Shown here in pieces: positions 10,572 through 22,334 of a stretch of DNA of 64,000 nucleotides (position 1 is the first letter of the stretch; every line of letters begins with the position of its first letter). The notes under the pieces are model-generated. The model was not told the DNA's origin. It saw nothing but the letters and a program-made list of their open reading frames with translations, and ran no database searches. This DNA comes from Cytobacillus solani. Its GTDB lineage: Bacteria; Bacillota; Bacilli; Bacillales; Cytobacillaceae. A program made the translations under genes and the position numbers. The stretch is taken from assembly GCF_001420595.1 (NCBI RefSeq), contig NZ_LJIX01000006.1, positions 3,519,058 to 3,583,057 of the forward strand, given 5' to 3'.

Positions 10572-10745
10572 TTACCACTTACGTTTTCTTGCAGCCTCAG
10601 ACTTTTTCTTACGTTTAATACTAGGTTTTTCGTAGAATTCGCGCTTTCTAGCTTCTTGCAAAGTACCAGTTTTAGAAACTGAACGTTTGAAGCGACGAAG
10701 AGCATCTTCAAGCGATTCGTTTTTACGAACGACGGTTTTAGACAT
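10572..10745 (-). CDS. rpsU: 30S ribosomal protein bS21
   Basis: bS21 binds near the mRNA exit/anti-SD region of the 30S subunit and helps initiation. The 57-residue sequence begins [20 protein letters not shown] and ends in the typical Lys/Arg tail. A longer ORF begins at 10796, but the ATG at 10743-10745 fits the family and has GGAGGGAGG upstream. It is the first gene of the rpsU-yqeY unit and is divergent from yqeW. Confidence 0.98.
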   Translation of the reverse strand: MSKTVVRKNESLEDALRRFKRSVSKTGTLQEARKREFYEKPSIKRKKKSEAARKRKW

Positions 10746-10939
10746 TCTCTTTCCCTCCCTCCGAGCACAACACACTAACACAACATGGTTTTCCATGTAC
10801 TTTGCAATTATAATATAATAGCATGCCTGAGGTCAACTGTATTTAGCCTGTAATGGACTTGTTTTTACCTTGGAAATATTGAGATATCAGAAGTAAAAAG
10901 CAAAGGTTAACGAAATTTACTTAAATGGCATGTCCTCAT

Positions 10940-10973
10940 CCCTCTAGCCATAGATATATATCTAGGGGGGTGG
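10940..10973 (+). promoter_or_regulatory. Hairpin covering the yqeW Shine-Dalgarno
   Basis: CCCTCTAG (10940-10947) can pair with CTAGGGGG (10962-10969), eight base pairs with one G-U. This places the GGGGGGTGG ribosome-binding site of yqeW in the 3' arm. A nested palindrome TAGATATATATCTA (10951-10964) offers an alternative fold that would leave the site free. Confidence 0.5.
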
Positions 10974-10977
10974 ATAC

Positions 10978-11898
10978 TTGATCAAGCTATTATTTTTTAT
11001 ACTCTTAATCGGTTTATTCATATATGGGATGACGCTATTAAGGTCTGGTCTCATGAACCTTTCAGCAGAATCATTAAAGAAATGGCTCATTAAATTAACG
11101 AATGCTCCCTGGAAAGGTGTAATAATTGGCACTCTCATTACAGCTGTCTTACAAAGCAGCTCAGCTGTGATGATTATTACAATTGGATTTGTTTCAGCAC
11201 GACTGCTAACTTTTCCACAATCAATCGGAATTATATTAGGAACAAATATTGGAACTACGTTTACAACCGAATTAATTACTTTTGATATAGAGGCTTATTT
11301 AATTCCACTGGCAATCACAGGCAGCATTCTTGTTTTATTGAAGAGGAAAAATCTTCGCAGCATTGGATTGGTTCTATTAGGCATATCCTGTGTGTTTGCC
11401 GCCATGAGGGGATTTGAGTATTTTGCGGGTACACTGAAAAATGTTGAGCAAATAAATCGTTTGCTGCTTGCATTAGATGAAAGTCATCTGTACGGCGTTT
11501 TGGCAGGCATCATCATTACAGCAATTATCCAATCAAGCACTGCAACAACTGGAATCATTATGGGCTTTCTAACGGCAGGGACGATGGATCTAGACACAGG
11601 GATCGCAATTATGCTCGGATCGAATATCGGTACTTGTGTGGATGCTTATCTCGCATCAATCGGTTCAGGGAAGGAAGCAAAGCTTGCTGCATATGCGCAT
11701 ATATGGCTAAATGTTTTAGGTGTAATAATTTTCTATCCATTTATTTATATGTTAACTGAGATTGGACTCCAGCTTGCAGGACAAGCAGATGTTCAGCTTG
11801 CTCATATAAGTGTCATTTTTAATGTTGTCTCATCATTGCTCGTTCTGCCGTTTGCCACTCAATTTGGGCGATTTATTATAAAGATTCATGATAAATAA
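10978..11898 (+). CDS. yqeW: Na/Pi cotransporter II-like membrane protein YqeW
   Basis: A sodium-dependent phosphate symporter (NptA/YjbB family) of the cytoplasmic membrane. Two inverted half-repeats carry the family QSSSA signature: LQSSSAVMIITIGF near residues 59-72 and QSSTATTGIIMGF near 184-196, each followed by a GTNIGT or GSNIGT motif. About eight membrane helices cover the 306 residues. There is no C-terminal PhoU domain, unlike longer homologues. The start is TTG behind GGGGGGTGG. Phosphate as substrate is inferred from the family. Confidence 0.88.
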   Translation: MIKLLFFILLIGLFIYGMTLLRSGLMNLSAESLKKWLIKLTNAPWKGVIIGTLITAVLQSSSAVMIITIGFVSARLLTFPQSIGIILGTNIGTTFTTELITFDIEAYLIPLAITGSILVLLKRKNLRSIGLVLLGISCVFAAMRGFEYFAGTLKNVEQINRLLLALDESHLYGVLAGIIITAIIQSSTATTGIIMGFLTAGTMDLDTGIAIMLGSNIGTCVDAYLASIGSGKEAKLAAYAHIWLNVLGVIIFYPFIYMLTEIGLQLAGQADVQLAHISVIFNVVSSLLVLPFATQFGRFIIKIHDK

Positions 11899-11913
11899 TA
11901 AGATAGTAAAAAG

Positions 11914-11941
11914 AAATGCCGGATATCCGGCATTTCTTTTT
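11914..11941. terminator. Bidirectional terminator between yqeW and deoC
   Basis: The perfect palindrome AAATGCCGGATATCCGGCAT (11914-11933) has A and T tracts on its flanks and serves the convergent genes on either side. Confidence 0.9.
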
Positions 11942-12613
11942 TTAGTAGTCTGAATCACTTGTTAGTCCGTTGACGATGGCTGCACCAGAGCTTGCCCCAA
12001 TTCTTGTAGCGCCCGCTTTGATCATTTCTTGCGCATCTTCTGCACTTCTAACGCCACCCGATGCTTTAACACCAATTGTTGGTCCAACTGTTTTTCTCAT
12101 AAGAGCAATATCTTCTGCTGTTGCTCCCCCAGTTGAAAAACCAGTAGATGTTTTTACAAAGTCAGCACCTGCTTTAACTGATAATTCGCATGCTCTAACC
12201 TTTTCATCTTCACTTAACAGACAAGTTTCAATAATTACTTTTGTAAGAGCTTTTCCCTTCGCTGCATCAACAACAGCTCGGATATCACTTTCCACTAACT
12301 CATCGTCTCCGCCCTTTAAAGCACCAATATTGATGACCATATCTACTTCTGTGGCCCCGTTTTCAATCGCATTTTTTGTTTCAAATGCTTTTGTCTCAGG
12401 TGTTGAAGCACCTAATGGGAAGCCAATAACCGTACAAACCTTTACGTCTGTACCATTTAAAAGTTCAGCTGATCGCTTTACCCAAGCAGGATTTACACAT
12501 ACTGAAGCAAAATTATATTCTTTTGCCTCTGCACATATTTTTTCAATTTGCTCTTTTGTTGCATCCGCTTTCAATAATGTATGATCGATCATTTTTGCGA
12601 CATTAGTTGTCAT
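11942..12613 (-). CDS. deoC: Deoxyribose-phosphate aldolase
   Basis: DeoC cleaves 2-deoxyribose-5-phosphate to glyceraldehyde-3-phosphate and acetaldehyde in deoxynucleoside catabolism. The 223-residue TIM barrel has the Schiff-base lysine Lys154 in FVKTSTGF, the second active-site lysine Lys183 in GVKASGG, and Asp91 in EVDMVINIG. It stands alone here, without the nucleoside transporter and phosphorylase neighbours seen in the B. subtilis dra operon. Terminators lie on the downstream side. Confidence 0.96.
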   Translation of the reverse strand: MTTNVAKMIDHTLLKADATKEQIEKICAEAKEYNFASVCVNPAWVKRSAELLNGTDVKVCTVIGFPLGASTPETKAFETKNAIENGATEVDMVINIGALKGGDDELVESDIRAVVDAAKGKALTKVIIETCLLSEDEKVRACELSVKAGADFVKTSTGFSTGGATAEDIALMRKTVGPTIGVKASGGVRSAEDAQEMIKAGATRIGASSGAAIVNGLTSDSDY

Positions 12614-12754
12614 TATTCTAAACTCCTTTCAAATAAACGAGTTGTCCGTACCTCTCACATCATATCATGCCTTCATAAAAATATCGAGTCGAATCTCGAA
12701 TTTTTCTCCTTACACTGATAGCTTTTCCAAATTCATTAATCCCATTAAATCGAA

Positions 12755-12857
12755 ATGCGAAGGCTTATGATCTCGAGGTCAGCAAAAGCGCGACGTCCTG
12801 TTGCATGTCGACACTAGTACGTCCTGTACGTCGGGGCTAGGAGCCGCAGCTAAACAA
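12755..12857. repeat. Degenerate copy of the dispersed intergenic repeat
   Basis: The segment runs from GGCTTATGATCTCGAGG through GGGGCTAGGAGCCGCAGCT. It resembles scrambled parts of the type B repeat found elsewhere in this window, with an inner palindromic GACGTCCTG/TACGTCCTGTACGTC section. It fills most of the 282-bp deoC-mtaB gap. Confidence 0.6.
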
Positions 12858-12883
12858 AAAGGAACTACCTACGTGGTAATTCC
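12857..12883 (-). terminator. Terminator after mtaB
   Basis: On the minus strand GGAATTACC pairs with GGTAGTTCC and is followed by TTTTTG, just beyond the mtaB stop. Confidence 0.8.
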
Positions 12884-12895
12884 TTAATCTAGTAT

Positions 12896-14248
12896 TTAAA
12901 CTGCAGCTTCTTCCTGTTCTTCCAGCTGGTCAAGGATCCTTACAAATTCTCCTTCATTGTATGGGTAGCCCGCTTTTTTAATTTTCACCTTAACAATTCG
13001 GCCTACCATTTCCTCAGTTGCAGGGAAAACAACTTTTAGATAATTATCTGTATAGCCCACATATAGACCTGTTGTCGGTTCATCCTTATATTCTTCCTCA
13101 GGAATAACTTCAAGTACTTCGCCATCAAATTGAGAAGCGTATTCCTTTGCGAGCTGATCAGATAAAGAAATTAGACGGTGAACCCGATCATTTTTTACTT
13201 CTTCATCTACTTGGTCTTCCATTCTCGCTGCTGGCGTACCTGTACGTTTAGAATATGGGAAAACATGCAGTTCAGAGAATTTATGCTCTTTAATAAAATG
13301 ATATGTTTCCATAAATTCTTCTTCTGTTTCTCCAGGAAAACCTACAATCACATCAGAAGTTATAGCTAAACCTGGAAGCACTTCTTTCAAACGCTCCAAA
13401 CGTTCGCCGAAAAATTCCATCGTATATTTACGGCGCATTCTTTTTAATACTGTATTAGAACCAGATTGAATTGGAATATGAAGATGTCTAACAATCATTG
13501 TTGATTCCTTGATTGCTTCAATCACTTCATCTGTAATTTGACTTGCTTCAATCGAAGAAATACGGATTCGCTTTAATCCCTTTACTTGTGCTTCCATATC
13601 ACGAAGCAGCATGGCAAGATTATAATCCTTCATGTCTTCCCCATATCCGCCAGTATGAATACCTGTTAGCACGATTTCTTTATATCCTGCATCAACTAGC
13701 TGCTGCGCTTGACGGATAACCTCTTTCGGATCTCTAGATCTCATTAGCCCGCGCGCCCATGGAATAATACAAAATGTACAGAAATTGTTGCATCCCTCTT
13801 GGATTTTTAAAGATGCACGTGTCCGGTCCGTAAATGCCGGGACATCAAGCTCTTCGTAAACACGGTTTTTCATAATATTGCCAACTCCGTTAATTGGCTG
13901 GCGTTCTTCTTTATATTGTTTAATATAATCAAGCATCTTCACGCGGTCTTGTGTTCCAACTACAATATCCACTCCAGGGATAGCCATAATCTCTGCAGGT
14001 GAGGTTTGAGCATAGCAGCCTGTTACACAAATAACGGCATCTGGATTTTTTCTTATAGCCCTGCGAATTACCTGGCGGCTTTTTTTATCGCCAGTATTTG
14101 TAACGGTGCAAGTGTTGATGATATAAACATCTGACATTGATTCAAAATCAACCCGGTCATAGCCTTCTTCTTTAAAAAGCTGCCAAATCGCTTCTGTTTC
14201 GTAATGGTTTACCTTACAACCAAGTGTATGAAATGCAACTGTAGGCAT
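12896..14248 (-). CDS. mtaB: tRNA N6-threonylcarbamoyladenosine (t6A37) methylthiotransferase MtaB
   Basis: MtaB (YqeV) is a radical-SAM enzyme converting t6A37 to ms2t6A37 in tRNAs reading ANN codons. The 450 residues comprise a UPF0004 domain with cluster cysteines at Cys11 (TLGCKVN), NTCTVTN and TGCYAQ, a radical-SAM motif CNNFCTFC near 153-160, and a C-terminal TRAM domain (about 375-435). The stop of the gene is followed by a terminator. It is separated from rsmE by 6 bp and so shares its transcript. Confidence 0.96.
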   Translation of the reverse strand: MPTVAFHTLGCKVNHYETEAIWQLFKEEGYDRVDFESMSDVYIINTCTVTNTGDKKSRQVIRRAIRKNPDAVICVTGCYAQTSPAEIMAIPGVDIVVGTQDRVKMLDYIKQYKEERQPINGVGNIMKNRVYEELDVPAFTDRTRASLKIQEGCNNFCTFCIIPWARGLMRSRDPKEVIRQAQQLVDAGYKEIVLTGIHTGGYGEDMKDYNLAMLLRDMEAQVKGLKRIRISSIEASQITDEVIEAIKESTMIVRHLHIPIQSGSNTVLKRMRRKYTMEFFGERLERLKEVLPGLAITSDVIVGFPGETEEEFMETYHFIKEHKFSELHVFPYSKRTGTPAARMEDQVDEEVKNDRVHRLISLSDQLAKEYASQFDGEVLEVIPEEEYKDEPTTGLYVGYTDNYLKVVFPATEEMVGRIVKVKIKKAGYPYNEGEFVRILDQLEEQEEAAV

Positions 14249-14254
14249 ATAAAT

Positions 14255-15004
14255 TCACTCCATTAATTCAAAATGATAGGAAACAGCTGAAAGTGCATAT
14301 AGTGGAGCTGTTTCAGTTCTTAAAATCCTTGGACCAAGTCCACAAGAACAGAATCCGTGTTCCCTTAAGCTAGAAACTTCTTGCTCAGTTAAACCACCTT
14401 CAGGTCCGAAAACAAACAATAATGTTTGGCCTTTTTCCATTTCAGCCAATATTTTTGAAAGGACAGAAGCCTCTCCTTGTTTCGCTTCTTCTTCAAAAGC
14501 TATTAATTTATAGTCAAAGTCCTCACTTATTTTTATTAAGGATTTTATATTTATAGGACTTTTTACCTTTGGAAGAATTGTTCGATGGGATTGTTCGGCT
14601 GCTTCTTTCGCAATCTTTTGCCACCGTTCCAACTTTTTTTCAGCCTTTTTCTCATCCCATTTTACAACTGAGCGCGCTGAAATAAAAGGGATAAACTGAA
14701 AAGCGCCAAGCTCGGTCCCTTTTTGAATAATCCATTCGAGCTTATCCCCTTTAGGTAGTCCACTCACAATTGTTACTTCAATTGGAAGTTCTGATGTCCC
14801 ACTGATCCATTGTACAACTTCTGTTATTACTTGTTCATCGGTAATTTCTGCAATTGCACAGACAGCGCTTTTATTTAAAGGAGTCACACAAATAATCTGA
14901 TCCCCTTCCTTCATCCGCATCACCCGAGCAATATGATGATAGTCATCACCTGCAATGGTAAAACGGGTTTCATCAGCAGATTGATTGACAAAATAACGCT
15001 GCAT
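14255..15004 (-). CDS. rsmE: 16S rRNA (uracil1498-N3)-methyltransferase
   Basis: RsmE methylates U1498 of 16S rRNA. The 249-residue SPOUT-fold protein has an N-terminal PUA-like domain (MQRYFVNQ..., about 1-70) and a C-terminal knot with VFGPEGGLTEQE and the LGPRILRTETA motif that binds S-adenosylmethionine. I placed the start at the ATG 15002-15004, which has GGAAGGTG upstream, rather than at the in-frame codon six residues earlier. A hairpin terminator lies in the gap before prmA. Confidence 0.95.
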   Translation of the reverse strand: MQRYFVNQSADETRFTIAGDDYHHIARVMRMKEGDQIICVTPLNKSAVCAIAEITDEQVITEVVQWISGTSELPIEVTIVSGLPKGDKLEWIIQKGTELGAFQFIPFISARSVVKWDEKKAEKKLERWQKIAKEAAEQSHRTILPKVKSPINIKSLIKISEDFDYKLIAFEEEAKQGEASVLSKILAEMEKGQTLLFVFGPEGGLTEQEVSSLREHGFCSCGLGPRILRTETAPLYALSAVSYHFELME

Positions 15005-15037
15005 TCCGGCACCTTCCTTCATTTAGATAAATAACGT

Positions 15038-15072
15038 ATAAAAAGGAGGACAATATCAAGTCCCCCTTTTTT
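15038..15072 (-). terminator. Hairpin terminator between prmA and rsmE
   Basis: AAAAGGGGGAC pairs with GTCCTCCTTTT around an eight-base loop and is followed by a short T tract. It would lower read-through from the dnaK-prmA transcript into rsmE-mtaB. Confidence 0.75.
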
Positions 15073-15076
15073 ACTA

Positions 15077-16015
15077 TTACTTTCTTCTTCCGATGATTGC
15101 TACCCAATCCTCCATTTGCAGTGTTTCTGCAATTTCAAAACCCGCTTCAATCATTGCTTCCTTTACTTCTTGTTTTTTCGGTTGAATGATTCCAGAAGCG
15201 ATGAAATAGCCATCTTGTTTAACAACGGAAGAGACATCATTAGTAAAGCGGAGAATAACCTCAGCCAAAATATTGGCTACAACAATATCAGCACCAGGCT
15301 CTACCCCATCAAGCAAATTATTTTGCTTCACATCTACTACATGATGGACTTTGTTCAATTCGATATTCAGCTTTGCTGAGTTTACAGCCACTTCATCAAG
15401 ATCAAGCGCAGTTACTTTATCAGCACTAAGCATTGCTGCAGCAATGCTTAATACGCCTGAACCAGTACCAACATCGACGACCTTATCTCCTGCTTTAACC
15501 GTTCGTTCTAATGCTTGGATACACATCACTGTTGTTGGATGTGTTCCAGTTCCGAACGCCATGCCAGGGTCAAGTTCAATAATTAGTTCATCGCTTGATA
15601 CAGGTGTATAATCTTCCCAAGTTGGAACAATTGTAAACCGTTCAGAAATTTTCACTGGATGATAATATTTCTTCCACGCTGTTGCCCATTCTTCTTCATT
15701 TACTTCACTAATGCTAACATCATTTTTTCCAATATCAATATTATATAAAACGAGATTATTAATCGCTTCTTTTATTTCTTCTACATTCTCAGCGAGAAAA
15801 CTATTTTCAGGTAAATAGGCTTTCACGATTACTCCTTCTTCAGGATAGTCGTCTGGATTAAGCTGGTAGATTTCGCCGAACTGATCTCTTCTCTCTTTAA
15901 TAAGCTCGAATGGATCCTCAATAACAACACCACTTGCTCCGGCCTCATGTAAAATATTCGAAATCGGCTCCACTGCCTCATTTGTTGTATGAATACTGAT
16001 TTCTGACCATTTCAC
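15077..16015 (-). CDS. prmA: Ribosomal protein uL11 methyltransferase PrmA
   Basis: PrmA methylates lysines and the N-terminus of ribosomal protein L11. The 312-residue form has an N-terminal substrate-recognition region and a Rossmann methyltransferase domain with motif [13 protein letters not shown] near 175-186 and a VVANILAE motif characteristic of PrmA. The start is the GTG at 16013-16015 (protein beginning [11 protein letters not shown]), with GGAG eight to nine bases upstream. An ATG five codons earlier overlaps that ribosome-binding site. The gene is 21 bp after dnaJ. Confidence 0.94.
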   Translation of the reverse strand: MKWSEISIHTTNEAVEPISNILHEAGASGVVIEDPFELIKERRDQFGEIYQLNPDDYPEEGVIVKAYLPENSFLAENVEEIKEAINNLVLYNIDIGKNDVSISEVNEEEWATAWKKYYHPVKISERFTIVPTWEDYTPVSSDELIIELDPGMAFGTGTHPTTVMCIQALERTVKAGDKVVDVGTGSGVLSIAAAMLSADKVTALDLDEVAVNSAKLNIELNKVHHVVDVKQNNLLDGVEPGADIVVANILAEVILRFTNDVSSVVKQDGYFIASGIIQPKKQEVKEAMIEAGFEIAETLQMEDWVAIIGRRK

Positions 16016-16036
16016 TTCTACCAACTCCATTTCCCT

Positions 16037-17158
16037 TTATTCACCCTTAAATGCTCGTTTCACCTTCGCAAAAAAGCTTTCTTCTTGCTCTCCCTGCGGA
16101 ACCTGTCCACTAACCTCTGCAAAATCATGAAGCAGCTGCTTTTGTTTTTCTGTCAGCTTCGTAGGCGTAATCACACGGACAATAATATGCTGATCTCCCT
16201 TGCCATAGCCTCTTACATTTTGTATTCCTTTATCCTTTAGGCGGAACTTTGTTCCTGTTTGCGTACCAGCTGGTACCTTAAGCTTCACTTTTCCGTAAAG
16301 AGTCGGTACTTCCACTTCATCTCCTAATGCCGCTTGAACAAATGTTATCGGCATTTCACAGTAAACATCATCGCCATCACGCTCAAAGAACTCATGTGAA
16401 CGAACATGGAACACAACATATAAATCGCCTGAAGGTCCGCCATTTATACCAGGTTCACCTTGTCCAGATACTCGCAGCTGCTGACCATCGTCAATCCCAG
16501 CTGGAATTTTAACCTGAATCTTTTTGCGTTTTTTCACCTTGCCTGCTCCGCCACATGTCGAGCACTTATGTTTAATTTGTTTCCCTGTTCCACTACAGTG
16601 GTGACACACGCGGCGATTGACAATTTTTCCAAATGGTGTGTTTTGTTCTACATTTAGCTGTCCTGACCCATGGCAATGTCCGCATGTTTCAGGTTTTGTT
16701 CCTGGTTTTGCCCCTGATCCGTTACATGTTTCACATGTTTCTTCACGAGGAATTTCAATCTCCGTCTCTTTCCCAAATACAGCATCCTCAAATGAGAGAG
16801 TCATTGTATATTGCAAGTCAGCCCCTTGTCGAGGTGCATTAGGGTCACGACGTCTGGAACCGCCGCCGCCAAAGAATGAACTGAAAATATCTTCAAAGCC
16901 GCCGAAGCCTTCAAATCCGCCGCCGCCAAAGCCTTGATTCGGATCTGTATGGCCAAACTGATCGTAATGAGCCTTTTTCTGATCATCACTTAACACTTCG
17001 TAGGCTTCTTTTACTTCTTTAAATTTTTCATCTGCATCCGGTTCTTTATTAATATCCGGATGATACTTTTTGGATAGCTTTCGATAAGCCTTTTTTATTT
17101 CATCCTTGGATGCGCTTTTGCTGACACCAAGGACTTCATAGTAATCCCTTTTGTCCAT
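16037..17158 (-). CDS. dnaJ: Chaperone protein DnaJ
   Basis: DnaJ delivers unfolded clients to DnaK and stimulates its ATPase. The 373 residues show the J domain with HPD at 33-35, a Gly/Phe-rich region (about 72-110), four zinc-finger repeats CxxCxGxG ([32 protein letters not shown]) and the C-terminal client-binding domains. It is the last chaperone gene of the hrcA-grpE-dnaK-dnaJ operon and is separated from dnaK by 185 bp containing a hairpin. Confidence 0.98.
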   Translation of the reverse strand: MDKRDYYEVLGVSKSASKDEIKKAYRKLSKKYHPDINKEPDADEKFKEVKEAYEVLSDDQKKAHYDQFGHTDPNQGFGGGGFEGFGGFEDIFSSFFGGGGSRRRDPNAPRQGADLQYTMTLSFEDAVFGKETEIEIPREETCETCNGSGAKPGTKPETCGHCHGSGQLNVEQNTPFGKIVNRRVCHHCSGTGKQIKHKCSTCGGAGKVKKRKKIQVKIPAGIDDGQQLRVSGQGEPGINGGPSGDLYVVFHVRSHEFFERDGDDVYCEMPITFVQAALGDEVEVPTLYGKVKLKVPAGTQTGTKFRLKDKGIQNVRGYGKGDQHIIVRVITPTKLTEKQKQLLHDFAEVSGQVPQGEQEESFFAKVKRAFKGE

Positions 17159-17288
17159 GAGATTTACACTCCCCGAATCATTTCACATAAAGATTATTTT
17201 ATCATTGTCTGTTTTAATTGTGCAACTATAGAATGTTACTGCCCTATGATTTCCAAACTGAATACTCGCTTTAACATCGACCAAAAAT

Positions 17289-17324
17289 AAAAGCCAAAGC
17301 CAAGATATCCTGACTTTGACTTTT
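17289..17324 (-). terminator. Hairpin between dnaK and dnaJ
   Basis: On the minus strand AAAAGTCAAAGTCA pairs with TGGCTTTGGCTTTT (14 bp, four of them G-U) around an eight-base loop and is followed by ATTTTTGG. It may be a partial terminator or a processing/stability element that lowers dnaJ expression relative to dnaK. Confidence 0.65.
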
Positions 17325-17343
17325 AAAGAATAAAGGTCTTAAC

Positions 17344-19805
<2,462 letters not shown>

Positions 19806-19861
19806 CTTGTTCACCTCCCCTAAAGTATTTACAGGTTGATTATTTTACTATTTTCAGCCGC

Positions 19862-19906
19862 AAAAAAACATAAGCAAGGGATGGAAAATCCCCACCCATC
19901 GCTGCT
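19862..19906 (-). terminator. Terminator-like hairpin between hrcA and grpE
   Basis: On the minus strand an interrupted stem (AGCA..GATGG with CCATC..TGCT) is followed by TATG and T7. It may partially separate hrcA expression from the chaperone genes. Confidence 0.5.
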
Positions 19907-19916
19907 ATTTACATGG

Positions 19917-20948
19917 TTAATTGCCTTGATACAGCTTAGTCAGAACAGCTGTTAAATCACGGCTTATATAGTCCAGTAAACTAATTACTCGTGAATATTC
20001 CATTCTTGTAGGTCCTAATATAGAAATGGACCCGAGCTGCTCTGTTCCTATTGAGTAGGTAGCAGTAATCAAACTGCAATTTTCCATTGCCGTATTATTA
20101 TTCTCACGACCAATTTTTATGTTGATGCCAGATTGATTTTTACGAATAAGCTCATATATACTGTCTTCCTGTTCAATCATCGTCATAAGGCTTTTAATCT
20201 TCTCAAAATCATGAAATTCTGGCTGACTTAACATATTGGTTTTTCCGCCAAAAAATAATTTTTCATGGGACGGGATAAGCAGTGTATCAGCAATAGAATG
20301 CAGAATGAAATCATAATTATTTATATGCTGCCTTAACATAAGGGCAACTTCTTTATAAATTTTATCATTTAAACTTTCAATGGATGAGCCTGCTAAACGG
20401 TCATTTAAAATATTTGCTAATTTCTCTAGCTCCCCTAAATCCATCGTTTCTGGCAATTGGAACATACGATTCTGCACATGACCTGAATCAGTCACAATGA
20501 TTGCCACTGCCGTTTGTTTATTAATAGGGATGATTTGAATTTTCTTCAATTTATTTTCCCTAACTGCAGGTCCTAACGCAATCGCTGTGTAGTTCGTTAA
20601 TTCAGAAAGGATTCTGGCTGAATTTTGGACGATTTTCTCCAGTTCGTAAATTCTCTCTGCAAAGATCGATTTCACTTTATAAACGTCTTCCTGGTCAAGC
20701 TTTTGCGGTGCCAGCAAATGGTCTACATAGTATCGATAGCCCTTGTCTGATGGAATTCTTCCTGAAGATGTGTGTGTCTTTTCAATAAAGCCTAGCTCTT
20801 CTAAATCAGACATTTCATTGCGTATCGTTGCAGAACTAAAAGAAATCTCTTCTTTTTTCGACAAGCTTCTAGATCCAACTGGCTGTGCCGATTGAATAAA
20901 GTCATCAATAATAACCTGAAGTATCAATAATTGCCTATCGGTCAACAC
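19917..20948 (-). CDS. hrcA: Heat-inducible transcription repressor HrcA
   Basis: HrcA binds CIRCE operators and represses class I heat-shock genes. The protein has an N-terminal winged helix (about 1-75) and a GAF-like dimerisation/sensor region. I set the start at GTG 20946-20948, giving a protein beginning [10 protein letters not shown] like other Bacillus HrcA proteins, with AGAGGTGAT upstream. In-frame codons further upstream run into the operator. A CIRCE element sits between the promoter and the gene, so the operon is autoregulated. Confidence 0.97.
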   Translation of the reverse strand: MLTDRQLLILQVIIDDFIQSAQPVGSRSLSKKEEISFSSATIRNEMSDLEELGFIEKTHTSSGRIPSDKGYRYYVDHLLAPQKLDQEDVYKVKSIFAERIYELEKIVQNSARILSELTNYTAIALGPAVRENKLKKIQIIPINKQTAVAIIVTDSGHVQNRMFQLPETMDLGELEKLANILNDRLAGSSIESLNDKIYKEVALMLRQHINNYDFILHSIADTLLIPSHEKLFFGGKTNMLSQPEFHDFEKIKSLMTMIEQEDSIYELIRKNQSGINIKIGRENNNTAMENCSLITATYSIGTEQLGSISILGPTRMEYSRVISLLDYISRDLTAVLTKLYQGN

Positions 20949-20962
20949 GGTTATCACCTCTG

Positions 20963-20989
20963 TTAGCACTCATTAATAGCGAGTGCTAA
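20963..20989. promoter_or_regulatory. CIRCE operator (HrcA-binding site)
   Basis: The sequence TTAGCACTC-N9-GAGTGCTAA is a perfect match to the CIRCE inverted repeat. It lies between the -10 region and the hrcA ribosome-binding site, so HrcA and its cofactor GroEL control the operon. Confidence 0.98.
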
Positions 20990-20999
20990 TTCTAATAAT

Positions 21000-21028
21000 A
21001 AATTATCAAATGACAGGGGTTGTGTCAA
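21000..21028 (-). promoter_or_regulatory. Sigma-A promoter of the hrcA operon
   Basis: On the minus strand TTGACA (21023-21028) and TAATTT (21000-21005) are separated by 17 bp, just upstream of CIRCE. GATAAT, two bases closer, is an alternative -10. Confidence 0.85.
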
Positions 21029-21112
21029 TTCATTTACCTTGATTTTCACATTTAATGCGCAAACACAATATAAAGAAAATTTTGCTGAATCCTGCCGTTA
21101 TATAGCAGCCGG

Positions 21113-22246
21113 CTACTTTAAAAATGACTGGAAAACCTCGTTGCCTAAGAGGCGTCCCTTTTTCGTCAAACATATTTGCTGATCTGTCACTTGAATTAAG
21201 TCTCTTTCGATGAGTGTTTTTAATTCAATTTCAAATAAAGATAAGGGATTTTCAGCAAATTTCTCTTTAAACCGTAAAATGGAAACCCCGGCTGTTTTCC
21301 GTAACCCTAAGAACATTTCTTCTTCCATCTGCTCCACCTTTGTTACTAGATGCTTTTCGAGAATAGGCAAGCTGCGATCATTTACCGAATCCATATATTT
21401 TTTTAATGGACCATGATTAGAAATTCGGCTGCCATTAACATAGCTATGTGCCCCTGCACCAAATCCGTAGTACCATTCATTATTCCAATAAGTTAAATTA
21501 TGTTTGCTTTCACAACCAGGTTTTGAGAAATTACTGATTTCGTATTGTTCGAATCCACGCTTGACCATTTCTTCCATCAACACTTCATACATTTCCGCTT
21601 CTACATCCTCGCCAGGTGATAGAAGCTGACCTTTACGCATCAAATTATAAAAAACAGTTTTTGGTTCAATGATTAAGGAATAACCAGAGTAGTGTTGGAT
21701 ATCTAGACGAAAAGAGGTTTCCAGTGTTTCTTTAAAATCGGAAAGCGTTTGTCCAGGCAAACTGTAAATAAGATCAATGCTTATGTTTTTAAAACCAGTT
21801 TTTTTGGCTGAGTCTATCGATTGAAAAACATCTTTAGCACGATGAACTCTTCCAATCCGCTTTAATAGCTCCTCATTAAAAGTCTGAACGCCAAAGCTAA
21901 TTCTATTCACTCCAGCATGATATAAAATCTGTAGTTTTTCTTCGAAAAGATCCCCAGGATTTGCCTCAAAAGTGAATTCTGTTTCATCGCTATAAGGGAG
22001 ATGGGTCTTAATGATTTGGCAAAGTTTTTCGAGCTGCTGCTCATTTAATGCTGTCGGCGTGCCGCCGCCAATGAAAATGGTTTCTAAATGTTTGGTTGGT
22101 GTTTCATTTAGCGTCATCTTGATTTCTCTTTCAAGTGACTCAAGGTACTCATCAACAGGCTGTCCCTTAAGAAATACTTTATTAAAATCACAATAGTGGC
22201 AAATATGCTCACAAAAGGGAATATGAATGTATGCTGCTTTAATCAT
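21113..22246 (-). CDS. hemW: Radical-SAM heme chaperone HemW
   Basis: HemW (YqeR, formerly called HemN) is a heme-binding radical-SAM protein proposed to insert heme into respiratory enzymes. The 377 residues carry the cluster motif CxxxCxxC at Cys12, Cys16 and Cys19, followed by DFNK with no fourth cysteine; true coproporphyrinogen dehydrogenase HemN has CxxxCxxCxC. GGGTPT and the C-terminal HemN domain are present. It lies downstream of lepA but behind a hairpin terminator, as in the classic lepA-hemW-hrcA arrangement. Confidence 0.93.
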   Translation of the reverse strand: MIKAAYIHIPFCEHICHYCDFNKVFLKGQPVDEYLESLEREIKMTLNETPTKHLETIFIGGGTPTALNEQQLEKLCQIIKTHLPYSDETEFTFEANPGDLFEEKLQILYHAGVNRISFGVQTFNEELLKRIGRVHRAKDVFQSIDSAKKTGFKNISIDLIYSLPGQTLSDFKETLETSFRLDIQHYSGYSLIIEPKTVFYNLMRKGQLLSPGEDVEAEMYEVLMEEMVKRGFEQYEISNFSKPGCESKHNLTYWNNEWYYGFGAGAHSYVNGSRISNHGPLKKYMDSVNDRSLPILEKHLVTKVEQMEEEMFLGLRKTAGVSILRFKEKFAENPLSLFEIELKTLIERDLIQVTDQQICLTKKGRLLGNEVFQSFLK

Positions 22247-22265
22247 TTTTTCACTACCTTTATTA

Positions 22266-22314
22266 AAATAAAAAAGAGGCTGATCTGCTTTATTAAAAAA
22301 GCATATCCAACCTC
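22266..22314 (-). terminator. Terminator between lepA and hemW
   Basis: GAGGTTGGATATGCTTT pairs imperfectly with AAAGCAGATCAGCCTC around TTTAAT and is followed by T6 on the minus strand. hemW may be expressed only by read-through or from its own promoter. Confidence 0.75.
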
Positions 22315-22334
22315 CCTTTACAATGCAATTATCT

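Noticed and set aside
11970-12584. Plus-strand open frame opposite deoC (204 codons)
   Set aside because: The opposite strand encodes a full-length DeoC with both active-site lysines; no ribosome-binding site or recognisable domain is seen on the plus strand.
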